DNA of 64,000 nucleotides from Gracilimonas halophila (GCF_042684365.1 NZ_JBHULI010000025.1:496001-560000); one strand, 5' to 3'. Shown: positions 46,367 to 56,211, numbered from the stretch's first letter. Numbers and translations: made by a program. Notes: a model not told the origin generated them from the letters alone.

Positions 46367-49060
46367 TTGAGCCTATTAGCTACATATTTGATTTTCTTTT
46401 TTGGGAGTATATTTGCTTTTCAGTCTCAACAGCTACCTGAAAAAGGAGTTCCCTATCTTAAAAATTTTACACCTGCTGATTACGATCACAAAGGCAAGAT
46501 ATGGAGTATTGATACTGCGCCTAACGGAATAGCCTACATGGCCTCCAATAGTGGGATTCTGGAATATGACGGCCGGGAATGGAAAAATTATTCAGGGAGT
46601 GATGGTATAACACGTTCATTGGTTGTGGTCAATGATTCATTGATATATACCGGATCAGATTTGGATTTTGGGGTTTGGAAACGAAACGAATACCTGGAAT
46701 TTGAATACACCTCACTCTATCCATTTCGGGAAGATCTTACAGGGATAAGTGAGGAGTTTTGGGACATTCATTACATCGACGATAATGTATTCTTTGTGTC
46801 AGCTAATAATATATATGTATATAGTGAGGGTAACCTAACTAAGATTGCTGCTCCAACTGAGATTCAGAATAGCTTTACGGTAAGCGAAACACTCTATTTT
46901 CTCGATGAAGGGGGATTATTTAGAATTGAAGATCTTTCTCCAAAACAAGTTCCCGGGTTCCCAAAGAACAATATTCCTGAGATGATAGGGGCATATGAAT
47001 ATGAGGGAAGTCTGATCATGATAAGTCAGAATTCAGGTTTATATCAATACAAAAATGAAGTTTTTAGCCAAATCAACACAGAATTATCACAAGTTCTGAA
47101 TGAAGGTAATGTTTTTAGTTTTGAACAAATTGATGATACTCATCTTGCATTCGGGACAATTTTAGACGGGTTGTATATAAGTGATAAGAACGGCAATATT
47201 TTACATCACATAAATAAAAATAAGGGGCTGCAAAATAATACGGTTCTAAGCATGCACCAAAGTTCATTTGGCCATCTTTGGCTGGGAATGGATTACGGGG
47301 TTTCATTTTTAGATCTTAGTAACGAGCATACCTTTTTCTACGATTACAGAGGGAATTTTGGTACCGGATACAGCGCCATTCTCAGAGAGGATACTTTTTA
47401 TTTAGGTACTAATCAGGGGTTATATAAAACGGATTGGAATGAACTGAACAACTACAGAAGTGAATTTGATAATTTTGAGATAATAGAAGGATCGGAGGGC
47501 CAGGTATGGTCGCTTACAACTATTGAAGATCAAATTTGGATAGGACACGACCGTGGCTTATTTACATTGCAGGATAACAAATTAAACAGGCTTGGTGACC
47601 TGCGAGGGGTTTGGACTATTCAGCCTTATAAAGATCATTTACTTGTTGGGACTTATAATGGCATCTCAATCTTCAGAAAAGAGAATAGTGAGTGGTCTTA
47701 TTGGAAGCAAATGGAACTCATTGTTGGTTCTTGTAATCAGATCCTGATCGAAGATGAACAAACTATTTGGGTTAATATTCCTAATTACGGTGTTATAAGA
47801 GCTTCTCTAGATGATGATCTTTATCCAACGGAAAGAGAGATCTATCTTTCCGAAGAGTTTGACGGAAACAACCAGTATTTGAGAATTGAAGAAGATGGAG
47901 TTCAGGTATTGACAGATACTCATAAATTTGAGTACTCTGCCTCAGAGGGATCCTTTTCAGGTCAAATTCAAGATCAATTAAATTCGAAAGTTGAAGATGT
48001 ACTTCAGGGAACAACTAAGCCTGTTTTACTGAATTATGAATTTGAATTTTATCCCATTTATAATGGATTCGCCTTAAAGAATCTTAGCATGCAAAAAAGT
48101 AAGCCGGATACTGCATATCAATTAGTATTCAGAAATGTCAAAGCTTACAATAATGATGAAGTAAGAAAAACCTTTGGAGGAGCAGAACTCTCTTATACTT
48201 TCAATAATCTTAGAGTTGAAAGTATAGTACCGAATCAAGAGGATGTGGAGTATCAGTTCAAAACTGATGCTAATGAAGAATGGAGTGATTGGTCTGGCTC
48301 AGGGATCATTGAACTTATCGGAATGAAGTATGGAGATTCCCAATTATCAGTCAGAGCAAATGTGGATGGAACTATCACAGCGGCTGAAAATATATATTTT
48401 AGTGTGAACCCACCTTGGTATCGAACCTGGTATGCCTATACTGCCTACATATTCATGGCATATATTTTAATATGGGTTGTTTATTTCATACAGGGAGCAA
48501 AACTTAAAAAACAGAAGAAAGCCCTGCTTAAGGATCAAAGAAAATCGCTGCACAAACAAGAAAAACGGTACAGGCAAAAAATTAAAGAAGCTGAGGAGGC
48601 AAAGTTAAAAGCCGAATTCGAGAATGTTAAGGAACAGCTTAAAAGCAAGACCATAGAGTTGGCTACTAAAGCTCGGGAAAATGACGAAAAAAATAGGATA
48701 TTGGAGTCTTTAAATGAAAAGCTAAAACGAATTGAGGAAAGCCCAGAGAATATAGAACGAAGAGTAACCGAGCTTCAACAAATAGTTGACTCCCATATAA
48801 ATTCAGATGACAATACCTTTGAAATTCAAATTGATGAACTTCATAAAGATTTTTACTCAACACTGAGAAACGAATTTTCTGAACTGACAAGATATGACCT
48901 TCGTCTTTGTGCCTACATCAAACTCGGTTTTGATTCCAAAGAAATATCCAATCTTCTTAATATTAAACCATCGAGTGTTTACATTAGTCGTTCGCGGCTG
49001 AGGAAAAAACTCAATATTGAGTCAGATGAAGATCTACATGGTTATCTGGGCTCTCTGTGA
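46367..49060 (+). CDS. Sensor-regulator: Reg_prop propeller, Y_Y_Y domain and LuxR-type HTH
   Basis: An 897-residue membrane-bound one-component regulator with a TTG start. Residues about 30-590 are beta-propeller repeats of the two-component-regulator-propeller type (for example GKIWSIDTAPNGIAYMAS). Residues about 610-680 form a triple-tyrosine (Y_Y_Y) domain. One membrane helix spans about 686-708, followed by a coiled coil to about 800. The C terminus carries a LuxR-type helix-turn-helix (DSKEISNLLNIKPSSVYISRSRLRKKL split across two helices). It has no kinase or receiver domain, unlike hybrid two-component regulators of polysaccharide loci. It probably senses glucan fragments in the periplasm and activates the adjoining operon. 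Confidence 0.85.
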   Translation: MSLLATYLIFFFGSIFAFQSQQLPEKGVPYLKNFTPADYDHKGKIWSIDTAPNGIAYMASNSGILEYDGREWKNYSGSDGITRSLVVVNDSLIYTGSDLDFGVWKRNEYLEFEYTSLYPFREDLTGISEEFWDIHYIDDNVFFVSANNIYVYSEGNLTKIAAPTEIQNSFTVSETLYFLDEGGLFRIEDLSPKQVPGFPKNNIPEMIGAYEYEGSLIMISQNSGLYQYKNEVFSQINTELSQVLNEGNVFSFEQIDDTHLAFGTILDGLYISDKNGNILHHINKNKGLQNNTVLSMHQSSFGHLWLGMDYGVSFLDLSNEHTFFYDYRGNFGTGYSAILREDTFYLGTNQGLYKTDWNELNNYRSEFDNFEIIEGSEGQVWSLTTIEDQIWIGHDRGLFTLQDNKLNRLGDLRGVWTIQPYKDHLLVGTYNGISIFRKENSEWSYWKQMELIVGSCNQILIEDEQTIWVNIPNYGVIRASLDDDLYPTEREIYLSEEFDGNNQYLRIEEDGVQVLTDTHKFEYSASEGSFSGQIQDQLNSKVEDVLQGTTKPVLLNYEFEFYPIYNGFALKNLSMQKSKPDTAYQLVFRNVKAYNNDEVRKTFGGAELSYTFNNLRVESIVPNQEDVEYQFKTDANEEWSDWSGSGIIELIGMKYGDSQLSVRANVDGTITAAENIYFSVNPPWYRTWYAYTAYIFMAYILIWVVYFIQGAKLKKQKKALLKDQRKSLHKQEKRYRQKIKEAEEAKLKAEFENVKEQLKSKTIELATKARENDEKNRILESLNEKLKRIEESPENIERRVTELQQIVDSHINSDDNTFEIQIDELHKDFYSTLRNEFSELTRYDLRLCAYIKLGFDSKEISNLLNIKPSSVYISRSRLRKKLNIESDEDLHGYLGSL

Positions 49061-49100
49061 AAATGTACTTTCTTGATCTATGCTATCCAATTGGAATTCT

Positions 49101-50333
49101 ATGAAAAAAACTATCTTTAAGCTTTTTCTCCTTCTTTTGTTAAAAACCAGTCTGTATGCACAGGATGCAAAAGAGGGGAGCTGGAGGGGGGAAATTCATT
49201 ATCAACCTACAGGCGAGAAGTTGACCGTTATCCCTTTCACATTCACAGTCAGCTATCCGGAAAACTCCAACGCACCGGTTTTGAATTTTATCAATGGTCA
49301 AGACAGTGCATCCATAAACGCAACCGTTCAAAATGATACTATAACGGTGCCCATGTTTGGGTTTGATATCACACTTAAAATGGCTGTAAGTAAGTTTGAC
49401 AGTGATATAATGAATGGATACCTGATAAAGCATTATAATGATCGTAAATATGATTTTAAGGCTGTTTATGGAGCACCTAGATATGTTATAGAGCAAGAAG
49501 AAGATGTAATACAGGTAGGTTCCAGATGGAATATGAAAGTAAATGTTGGCCGGCCGGATGAATATCCTGCAGTAGGACTTTTTGAACAGGAAGGGGATCG
49601 TGTTACCGGAACTATTATGACTGAAGTGAGCGATTATCGTTTTTTTGAAGGGAAGGTTGAAGGCAACGAATTAGAGATGTCTGTTTTTGATGGAGTCCAC
49701 TCTTTTTTATTGAAGGGAAGCTATAATGAGCAAGAAGACAGGTGGAAAGGAGAACTAATTCTTGATGAAGGTTATTCTCGCCCCTGGGTGGCTGAACAGG
49801 ATAATGGAGCGGAGCTTCCTGACCCATTTGAGATCGTAGATCTAACCGGAAAGAACATCAGGCCGGATTTAAAAAAATTAGCAGCTCTTACAGATCAGCA
49901 AATTGATCCACAAGACTATGAGGGTAACGTGCTTGTGGTACAACTTATGGGAACCTGGTGCTCTAACAGTCAGGACCAAACCCGATATCTGACAGATTGG
50001 GTGGATAATAATTCTGACCGGGATGTTAAGCTGTTGGCTGTAAATTATGAGGCAAATTATTCTCCTGAGTATGGTTTAAGCAGAATTGAGACGTATAAAA
50101 ATCGTCTTGATATTCCATATCCTATGATCCTGGGCGGCCCACTTTCTAAAACCAAAGCTGCTGAAGCTTTTCCCTTTATGGACGAGATACTGGCTTTTCC
50201 TACCTTGGTTTTTATCGATAAGGGAGGATATGCCCGTTATGTACATAGCTACTTTACCGGTCCGGCAACCGGAGAATATTACAAAGATTTTGATCAGAGA
50301 TTTAATGCTATCATCGATGAGCTAACGCAGTAA
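49101..50333 (+). CDS. Exported thioredoxin-fold protein, TlpA-like
   Basis: A 410-residue protein. The start at 49101 gives a good signal peptide (FKLFLLLLLKTSLYAQ); the upstream ATG at 49080 adds seven odd residues. Residues about 25-235 are a beta-rich domain like that in many Bacteroidota TlpA-like proteins. Residues about 250-410 form a thioredoxin fold with QLMGTWCSNSQDQTRYL. The usual CxxC is reduced to a single Cys (CSNS), so a disulfide-exchange role is doubtful, and a peroxiredoxin-like or redox-sensing role is possible. It follows the regulator gene closely but is unlikely to be part of glucan breakdown. Confidence 0.75.
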   Translation: MKKTIFKLFLLLLLKTSLYAQDAKEGSWRGEIHYQPTGEKLTVIPFTFTVSYPENSNAPVLNFINGQDSASINATVQNDTITVPMFGFDITLKMAVSKFDSDIMNGYLIKHYNDRKYDFKAVYGAPRYVIEQEEDVIQVGSRWNMKVNVGRPDEYPAVGLFEQEGDRVTGTIMTEVSDYRFFEGKVEGNELEMSVFDGVHSFLLKGSYNEQEDRWKGELILDEGYSRPWVAEQDNGAELPDPFEIVDLTGKNIRPDLKKLAALTDQQIDPQDYEGNVLVVQLMGTWCSNSQDQTRYLTDWVDNNSDRDVKLLAVNYEANYSPEYGLSRIETYKNRLDIPYPMILGGPLSKTKAAEAFPFMDEILAFPTLVFIDKGGYARYVHSYFTGPATGEYYKDFDQRFNAIIDELTQ

Positions 50334-50452
50334 ATATGCTACTTCTAATGAGAAGACTCTTTTAATATCCTTTTTTAATTAAATAACTTTTTCCCGGAAT
50401 CTTGGTATACATTAGTTAGAAACTAAGGTTCTTTCAAAATCACAATTCCGTT

Positions 50453-50824
50453 ATGACCTACTTAACCTTGTTAATTCTTTCATTGGGATCTTTAACCGCT
50501 TTAGTTCTTTTTGGGATGATATTTTACGGTATAAAGAATCGTAAATACATGGAAAGCCTTGGAGAAAATCTGGATGAATCAACTACGGTTTTAAAGGGAG
50601 ATTTTAAAGAAATTCGAAGGTCCCTCGAAGGCAATGAAAAACAACAAGAGAGAATCTTAAAAAGGCTCCAAAACTTAGAGACGATCGTAACCAGTGAAGC
50701 CTGGGATGCCATCCAGGCCGGAGAGGATGAGAATACCATTGGCCTCCACCTTAATGATGAAGAAGAAGAACAGCCCGATGCTGAAGAAGCAGCCCGAAGA
50801 ATAGCCAGGAAAATAAACCGATAA
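50453..50824 (+). CDS. Small membrane-anchored coiled-coil protein
   Basis: A 123-residue protein of unknown family. One N-terminal membrane helix (about 5-26) is followed by a charged coiled coil (about 45-80, KGDFKEIRRSLEGNEKQQER) and an acidic tail (EEEEQPDAEEAARR). No catalytic motif is present. The layout resembles small envelope or division-linked proteins. It ends before a bidirectional terminator shared with the convergent TPR gene. Confidence 0.65.
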   Translation: MTYLTLLILSLGSLTALVLFGMIFYGIKNRKYMESLGENLDESTTVLKGDFKEIRRSLEGNEKQQERILKRLQNLETIVTSEAWDAIQAGEDENTIGLHLNDEEEEQPDAEEAARRIARKINR

Positions 50825-50879
50825 ACTCATCTTTGTGTCTATCCCCTTGATTCTTTAACTGATGAGATGGAATTCAAAT

Positions 50880-50907
50880 AAAAAAGGCCTCGTTTGAGGC
50901 CTTTTTT
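50880..50907. terminator. Bidirectional intrinsic terminator
   Basis: Stem AAAAAGGCCTC pairs with GAGGCCTTTTTT around a 4-base GTTT loop. A and T runs on both sides allow it to act on both strands. It ends the coiled-coil gene and the long minus-strand cluster. Confidence 0.88.
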
Positions 50908-50931
50908 CCAGATCAATAAAATCAGTACTGA

Positions 50932-51615
50932 TTACTTTGTAGCAAGCATCCCTTTCAGGCGCTGAGACTCAGCCAATTTGGTGCTTTCGGGGTAATCATT
51001 GATAACCCGGTTAACCAACTCAGTGGCTCGTTCATAGTTCTCAGCTTCATAATAAGCTTGTGCGGCTTCGTAGAGATTGGAGGGAGTGGTAACCTCATTT
51101 TCATTCCATTCTGCTGCCTGAACAAATTTATCGGCTGCTGCAGTGTAGTTCTCCTGAGCCAGATAGACTTTAGCATGGAAGGTCAGGGGACCAACGCCAA
51201 GGATTCCTTCAGGTACGTCGAACGCTTCTATATACATAAGAGCGTTATCAATATCGCCAAGTTCGAAACTTGAAACAGCTGCATAATAATTGGCAAGGTT
51301 GCCTGCATTTGTCCATGGAAATTCTTCAGCGATCTGATCAAAACCATAGGTCAATTCAAAATCGTTGCCATAAAGGGCTTCTTCATAATTTCCCTGGATA
51401 TAGGCAGTTTCTGCTATGGACAGGAGTTCCTGTGCCTGGTTTTCCTGAGCAGAGGAATAATACTTATAGCCAAAAAAGCCTCCGATAACGATTATCAGAG
51501 CCAAGGCAATGGTTATGATTTGGGTTTTGTTTGCGACATAATAATCCGCAGCACGTTTATAATTCTCCAGCAGCGGATCGGATTCTAATTCTTCTTTTGA
51601 AAGCCTTTTAGACAT
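50932..51615 (-). CDS. TPR protein, YfgM-like
   Basis: A 227-residue protein with a charged N-terminal cytoplasmic segment, one membrane helix (about 34-52, IITIALALIIVIGGFFGY), and TPR repeats in the remainder (LYEAAQAYYEAENYERATEL). This is the YfgM/ancillary SecYEG layout, in which the periplasmic TPR domain assists exported proteins. Homology to YfgM is by architecture rather than strong motifs. It is the last gene before the terminator, 71 bp after lolD. Confidence 0.75.
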   Translation of the reverse strand: MSKRLSKEELESDPLLENYKRAADYYVANKTQIITIALALIIVIGGFFGYKYYSSAQENQAQELLSIAETAYIQGNYEEALYGNDFELTYGFDQIAEEFPWTNAGNLANYYAAVSSFELGDIDNALMYIEAFDVPEGILGVGPLTFHAKVYLAQENYTAAADKFVQAAEWNENEVTTPSNLYEAAQAYYEAENYERATELVNRVINDYPESTKLAESQRLKGMLATK

Positions 51616-51686
51616 ATTTGTATAATTAAAATAACTGTGATTTTTAGATTCAGAAAATAGGACTGTTTTTGGGACTTACCAAAACC

Positions 51687-52379
51687 CTAAAGTGTTTCTA
51701 AAACCCCTTTTTTTAGTTCTAATATTCGATCTGAGCGTTGTGCAATTTCTTTCTCATGTGTGATGAGCAAAACAGATACCCCCATGGCTTCTCTAAGCTT
51801 GAATAAAAGGTCGAGAATGATATCGGTATTTTCCTGATCCAGATTTCCTGTAGGTTCATCGGCTAAGATGATCCTGGGGTTATTCATAAGGGCTCGTGCC
51901 ATAGAAACCCGTTGCTGCTCACCTCCGGATAACTGTGTGGGACGGTGACCTTTTCTGCCTTCAATACCAAAAAGGCCCAACAATTCTTCAGCGCGCTCAA
52001 AGGCCTCTTTAGATTCAGTGCCTGCGATCAGCCCGGGCATGGCTACGTTTTCAATTGCAGTAAACTCGGGCAGGAGATGATGAAACTGAAACACAAACCC
52101 TATATATCTGTTTCGGAACTCTGCCAGATCATCGGTTTTATAAGTAGTGATGTTCTTGCCATCCCAGAAGACATCGCCTTTATCGGGACGATCGAGTCCG
52201 CCAAGAATATGTAATAGTGTACTTTTGCCGCTTCCGCTTGAACCGATGATGGAGGTAATACTTCCTTCCGTGACTTCTAAATTCATGCCCTGTAAAACAT
52301 GAAGCTCATCCTTGTCAGGACCTCCGGGGAAACTTTTGTGCAAATTTTTAGCTTCGAGAACAATCTTTGAATTATCCAT
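51687..52379 (-). CDS. lolD: ABC transporter ATPase, LolD-like
   Basis: A 230-residue ATPase. The start at 52379 (MDNSKIVLEAKNLHKSF) is preferred to an upstream in-frame ATG at 52436 that lies inside ymdB. Walker A GSSGSGKST, signature LSGGEQQRVS and Walker B IILADEPTGN are complete. Length and sequence fit LolD/MacB-type ATPases, which power lipoprotein release with LolC/E-type permeases; a candidate permease is at 9017-10243. The ATG shares one base with the ymdB stop (TAATG). Confidence 0.88.
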   Translation of the reverse strand: MDNSKIVLEAKNLHKSFPGGPDKDELHVLQGMNLEVTEGSITSIIGSSGSGKSTLLHILGGLDRPDKGDVFWDGKNITTYKTDDLAEFRNRYIGFVFQFHHLLPEFTAIENVAMPGLIAGTESKEAFERAEELLGLFGIEGRKGHRPTQLSGGEQQRVSMARALMNNPRIILADEPTGNLDQENTDIILDLLFKLREAMGVSVLLITHEKEIAQRSDRILELKKGVLETL

Positions 52380-53197
52380 TATGAACCTTCCGTATTGGTA
52401 AGACCGGGATAGGTTACCGGCTCTATATGAACACATTTACCGGTTTCAATATCTACTTTGGCAAACACCCCACACAGTTGATTGTCACCCTTAGCGGCTC
52501 TGTATTTCTGGTGAACACCGGTCATAAATCGTTTAATGGAAACTTTTTTATCCATCCCGATCACAGAATCAAAAGAACCGGTCATTCCGGCATCGGTGAT
52601 GAAACCAAGTCCATCGGGTAAAATACGTGCATCGTTGGTTTGAACATGTGTATGTGTACCAACCATTACAGAAGCCTTCCCGTCAATGTGCCAGCCTAAG
52701 GAGATCTTTTCGGCAGTTGCCTCTGCATGGAAATCTACAAAAATGATATTCGTCTCTTCTCTCATTTTCTCTAAAGCCCATTCGGCGGCCGTAAAGGGAT
52801 CATCAATGGCTTTCATAAAAGTGCGCCCTTGTAAATTCAAAACCCCAACTTTGATATCTTCTTTGTTGGGAACCGGAAAGATGCTAAATCCCAGGCCTGC
52901 ATTTCCTTTGGGATAGTTGAGAGGGCGGAGGATGTGATCATTCTCACGCATGTAGTCGAAGATTTTCCACTTATCAAAAGAATGGTCACCGCCGGTGACA
53001 ACATTTACTCCAAGGTTTAAAAGATTCTTGACGATACTGCGGTTGGTGCCAAAGCCTTCATGGGAATTTTCTGCATTGGCGATCACAAAATCTGCGTTGT
53101 ATTTCTTAATGAGGCTGGGTAAGAAGGTGTTGGTCATTTCAATACCCGGGTCACCTACAATGTCTCCAACAAAAAAAATGCTGATAGTATCAGCCAA
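52379..53197 (-). CDS. ymdB: YmdB-family metallophosphoesterase
   Basis: A 272-residue protein of the YmdB/TIGR00282 family. It has the dinuclear metal ligands FVGDIVGDPG at the N terminus, NAENSHEGFG near residue 40, TGGDHSFD near 67 and VGTHTHVQTND near 180. Bacillus YmdB hydrolyses 2',3'-cyclic nucleotides and affects biofilm formation. Length is standard. It lies between zapA (27 bp upstream) and lolD (1-base overlap). Confidence 0.92.
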   Translation of the reverse strand: MADTISIFFVGDIVGDPGIEMTNTFLPSLIKKYNADFVIANAENSHEGFGTNRSIVKNLLNLGVNVVTGGDHSFDKWKIFDYMRENDHILRPLNYPKGNAGLGFSIFPVPNKEDIKVGVLNLQGRTFMKAIDDPFTAAEWALEKMREETNIIFVDFHAEATAEKISLGWHIDGKASVMVGTHTHVQTNDARILPDGLGFITDAGMTGSFDSVIGMDKKVSIKRFMTGVHQKYRAAKGDNQLCGVFAKVDIETGKCVHIEPVTYPGLTNTEGS

Positions 53198-53224
53198 AAT
53201 GAGCTCCTAAAATTATGGGATTGG

Positions 53225-53518
53225 TTATTCTTTGATCTCGGTAAGTAGTCGCTCTAAACTGTGGTTCACTCGTTCCATAAGGACTTCCTCACTGTTTTCG
53301 AGTTCACTGTTTGCATTACGCACTTCAAATAGTTCCTCAGCGATACTGAGTGCAGCAAGAACCATTACGGTAGATTCCGGTTGTTTTACCAATTGCTGGC
53401 GATAGGTCTTGAAACGATCATCCACAAACTTGCAGATCCTGATCATAGATTCTTCTTCGTGGTCTTCCACTTTAAGCGGGTACTGTTTTCCAAGAATAGT
53501 AACTTTTATGGATTTCAT
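53225..53518 (-). CDS. zapA: Cell division protein ZapA
   Basis: A 97-residue protein with the ZapA N-terminal domain (VTILGKQYPLKVEDHEEE, then KFVDDRFKTYRQQ and MVLAALSIAEELFEVR) and a C-terminal coiled coil. ZapA binds and bundles FtsZ filaments at the division site. Its ATG overlaps the stop of the preceding coiled-coil gene by 4 bases. Placement beside pheT is common in many bacteria. Confidence 0.92.
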   Translation of the reverse strand: MKSIKVTILGKQYPLKVEDHEEESMIRICKFVDDRFKTYRQQLVKQPESTVMVLAALSIAEELFEVRNANSELENSEEVLMERVNHSLERLLTEIKE

Positions 53519-53769
53519 GTATCAGCTCCCAGGTGATGATCAATTTTTGAAATAAGGCCCTGCACATGTTGCCTGAGCGCAAGCCGTTCGCTTTCGCTGA
53601 TGGCTGAAAAGATATCTGTTTGCTTTTCGTGCTCTTCTTCAAGCTTGGCTTTAAGCTTAGCATTATCGCGCTTTAACTCACGAATTTCCTTTTTCAGGCT
53701 ATCAACTTCCGTACCCACTTCATCCAGAAGCTGCCTGAACTTATCGGTTTGTTGTGCAAGTTTGTTCAT
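53515..53769 (-). CDS. ZapB-like coiled-coil protein
   Basis: An 84-residue protein, almost entirely coiled coil in its first 50 residues (LLDEVGTEVDSLKKEIREL, then RDNAKLKAKLEEEHEKQ) with a short helical C terminus. It resembles ZapB-type partners of ZapA in size and place. The 4-base overlap with zapA supports joint production. Sequence similarity alone is too low-complexity to prove the family. Confidence 0.65.
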   Translation of the reverse strand: MNKLAQQTDKFRQLLDEVGTEVDSLKKEIRELKRDNAKLKAKLEEEHEKQTDIFSAISESERLALRQHVQGLISKIDHHLGADT

Positions 53770-53785
53770 ACGTATGCAGGTTACC

Positions 53786-56194
53786 CTAACCTCTCAATTT
53801 AGCTGAAAAATCTTTTTCCAATGATTTTACTATACGCTGAATAATAGGTTCTACTTCTTTGATATTCAAGGTCTTGTTAGGATCAAGGAATTGTAGCCTG
53901 AAGGCGAGGCTTTTGTTCCCCTCACCGATGGATTCTCCCTCAAAAACATCAAAGATATCAATGCTTTCCAGCTGGTCTCCGGCTTTTACCTTTATCGCAT
54001 CCATGAGCTCACCGGCTGTTACGGACTGCGGAACTATGACTGCAAAATCAAATTCAAAGGCGGGGAATTTGGGAACGGCTTTAAACTTCATTTCGGGGAT
54101 CACGCTTAAAGCTTCAGCTATGGCTGATACCGAAAGTTCAGCAACAAAAGTTTCCTGTTCAAAATCATATGATTTTTTAAGATCATTCGCAGGTACGAAC
54201 AGCGAGCCGATCTTTACGTCACCCCAGAAATAGTTCAGTGTTTCAGCATCGGCGGCTTTTGAAGATATATGATCGGTCAAATTGAGCTTTTTGAAAAATG
54301 CATTTACCAATGCTTTCAGATCAAATACTGAATATGATTCAGCCTCATTCGACCAGATATCAGTATACTTCATTCCGGCAAGACCAAATAGTACATGTAC
54401 TTCCTCCTTGATCCCTTTATAGTAGGTGCCTTCTTCATCCTTATTGAATACGTGTCCAAGTTCAAAGAACCGGACTCCCGAAGCTTTTCGGTTGAAGTTA
54501 TAAGAAGCTGATTTCATGAATCCATGAAGCAGAGAGGGACGAAGGGTGCTGTTATCCTTATTCAAGGGATTCAAAGCCGGGATCATGTTATCCAGTTCGC
54601 CATACAATGCAGCATCTTTCTCAGAAATTAGAGAATTGGAATAGATCTCGCGAAGCCCTAATTGTAATGCCGTATTCCTGATTTTTTGATTTAGTTTCTC
54701 CCAATCATTTATGGGTTCGGAAGAAACAAAAATTCCATGTCCCGGAGATGGGATCTTATTATAGTCGAAAAGGCGGCCTACTTCCTCGATCAGATCTACT
54801 TCACGCTCCAGGTCAGGACGGAAAGTCGGGATCTCAAAAGTGATCGTGTCCTTATCCTTAGAAACTTCTGTAAGCTCCAGCCCATCCAAAATGTTGCTGA
54901 TAACATCGACCTCAAAATCAGTTCCGAGCAAAAGATTTACATAATTTTTTCGTAGTGTGAGCTGATGTGTCTCTGTTTCAGTTGGATGTATGTCGATAGT
55001 TTCATCGGCGATCTCTCCACCCGCAACTTCAGCAATTAACTGAGCGGTACGCTCTGCTGCAAGAGCTTGAATATTTGGGTCAATGCCACGTTCAAATCGA
55101 TAGGAAGCATCGGTTTGCAGGGTTTGCTCTTTGGCAGTTTTACGGATAGAGCCGGGATCGAAATACGCACTTTCGATGAGAATGTCAGTGGTATCATCAC
55201 TTACTTCTGAATCGACTCCTCCCATTACTCCGGCTATCGCAACAGGACCTTCACCGTCACAAATAAACAAAGTGCCGGCTGAGCATTTACGCTTTACATG
55301 ATCCAGTGTCTCAAATTCAATTTCTTTTTCAAAGTCTTTAACTACAATTTCCTTGCCGCGCACGGTCTTGTAATCAAAAGCGTGCAAAGGCTGGCCTAAT
55401 TCATACATCACGTAGTTGGTCACATCAACTACATTATTGACGGGGCGTACCCCTATAGCCTTAAGTTTATTTCGCAGCCAGCTTGGGGATTCTTTTATTT
55501 CAACACCCTTGACTATTTTGCCTACATAACGATGACATTTTTCGGCATTTTCAATTTTTATGCTGATGTCATCTGAATCCTTAACTGCTTTTCCGGATCT
55601 TATTTCCGGCTTCTTTAGCTCCAGATTTAAAGCAGCTGAAAGATCCCGTGCAACTCCCAAATGACAGGTAGCATCCGGTCGGTTTGGAGTGATGGCAATG
55701 TCGATGATGGTATCTTCATACAGTTCAAAGATCTCAGATATTGGAGTTCCAACTTTCAGGTTCTCATCCAAGACCATAATTCCGTCATGATCGGTTCCAA
55801 GCCCGAGCTCATCCTCGGCACAGATCATTCCTTCTGAAACTTCTCCGCGAAGTTTAGCCTTCTTGATCTTGAGGTTTGAACCGTCATCCAGTTTAATGGG
55901 AAGGGTAGAGCCGACTGTAGCAACGGGCACTTTTTGTCCTGCCGCTACATTTTTAGCTCCGCAAACGATCTGTGTTTTGGAGTTGCCGAGATTGACATCA
56001 CAAACCTGAAGTCGGTCAGCATTTGGGTGCTCACGAACTTCCAGCACTTCGCCTACGATCACACCTTCTAATAAGCTTCCGAAATCTTCAATTTCTTCAA
56101 CTTCGAGTCCGATGAGCGTTAACTTGTCTGCGGTTTCTTCCGGTGAAAGAGGGAGGTCAATAAATTCTTTAAGCCAGTTATAAGATACTTTCAT
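53786..56194 (-). CDS. pheT: Phenylalanyl-tRNA synthetase beta subunit
   Basis: An 802-residue PheT, standard length. It has an N-terminal tRNA-binding EMAP-like domain (VIVGEVLEVREHPNADRLQVC) at 45-150, B3/B4 editing domain, B5 domain, catalytic-like core and C-terminal anticodon-binding FDX-ACB domain. It pairs with PheS to charge tRNA-Phe. It lies 17 bp downstream of pheS in the usual pheST order. Confidence 0.97.
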   Translation of the reverse strand: MKVSYNWLKEFIDLPLSPEETADKLTLIGLEVEEIEDFGSLLEGVIVGEVLEVREHPNADRLQVCDVNLGNSKTQIVCGAKNVAAGQKVPVATVGSTLPIKLDDGSNLKIKKAKLRGEVSEGMICAEDELGLGTDHDGIMVLDENLKVGTPISEIFELYEDTIIDIAITPNRPDATCHLGVARDLSAALNLELKKPEIRSGKAVKDSDDISIKIENAEKCHRYVGKIVKGVEIKESPSWLRNKLKAIGVRPVNNVVDVTNYVMYELGQPLHAFDYKTVRGKEIVVKDFEKEIEFETLDHVKRKCSAGTLFICDGEGPVAIAGVMGGVDSEVSDDTTDILIESAYFDPGSIRKTAKEQTLQTDASYRFERGIDPNIQALAAERTAQLIAEVAGGEIADETIDIHPTETETHQLTLRKNYVNLLLGTDFEVDVISNILDGLELTEVSKDKDTITFEIPTFRPDLEREVDLIEEVGRLFDYNKIPSPGHGIFVSSEPINDWEKLNQKIRNTALQLGLREIYSNSLISEKDAALYGELDNMIPALNPLNKDNSTLRPSLLHGFMKSASYNFNRKASGVRFFELGHVFNKDEEGTYYKGIKEEVHVLFGLAGMKYTDIWSNEAESYSVFDLKALVNAFFKKLNLTDHISSKAADAETLNYFWGDVKIGSLFVPANDLKKSYDFEQETFVAELSVSAIAEALSVIPEMKFKAVPKFPAFEFDFAVIVPQSVTAGELMDAIKVKAGDQLESIDIFDVFEGESIGEGNKSLAFRLQFLDPNKTLNIKEVEPIIQRIVKSLEKDFSAKLRG

Positions 56195-56211
56195 TAAAGT
56201 AAGGTAGGTAT

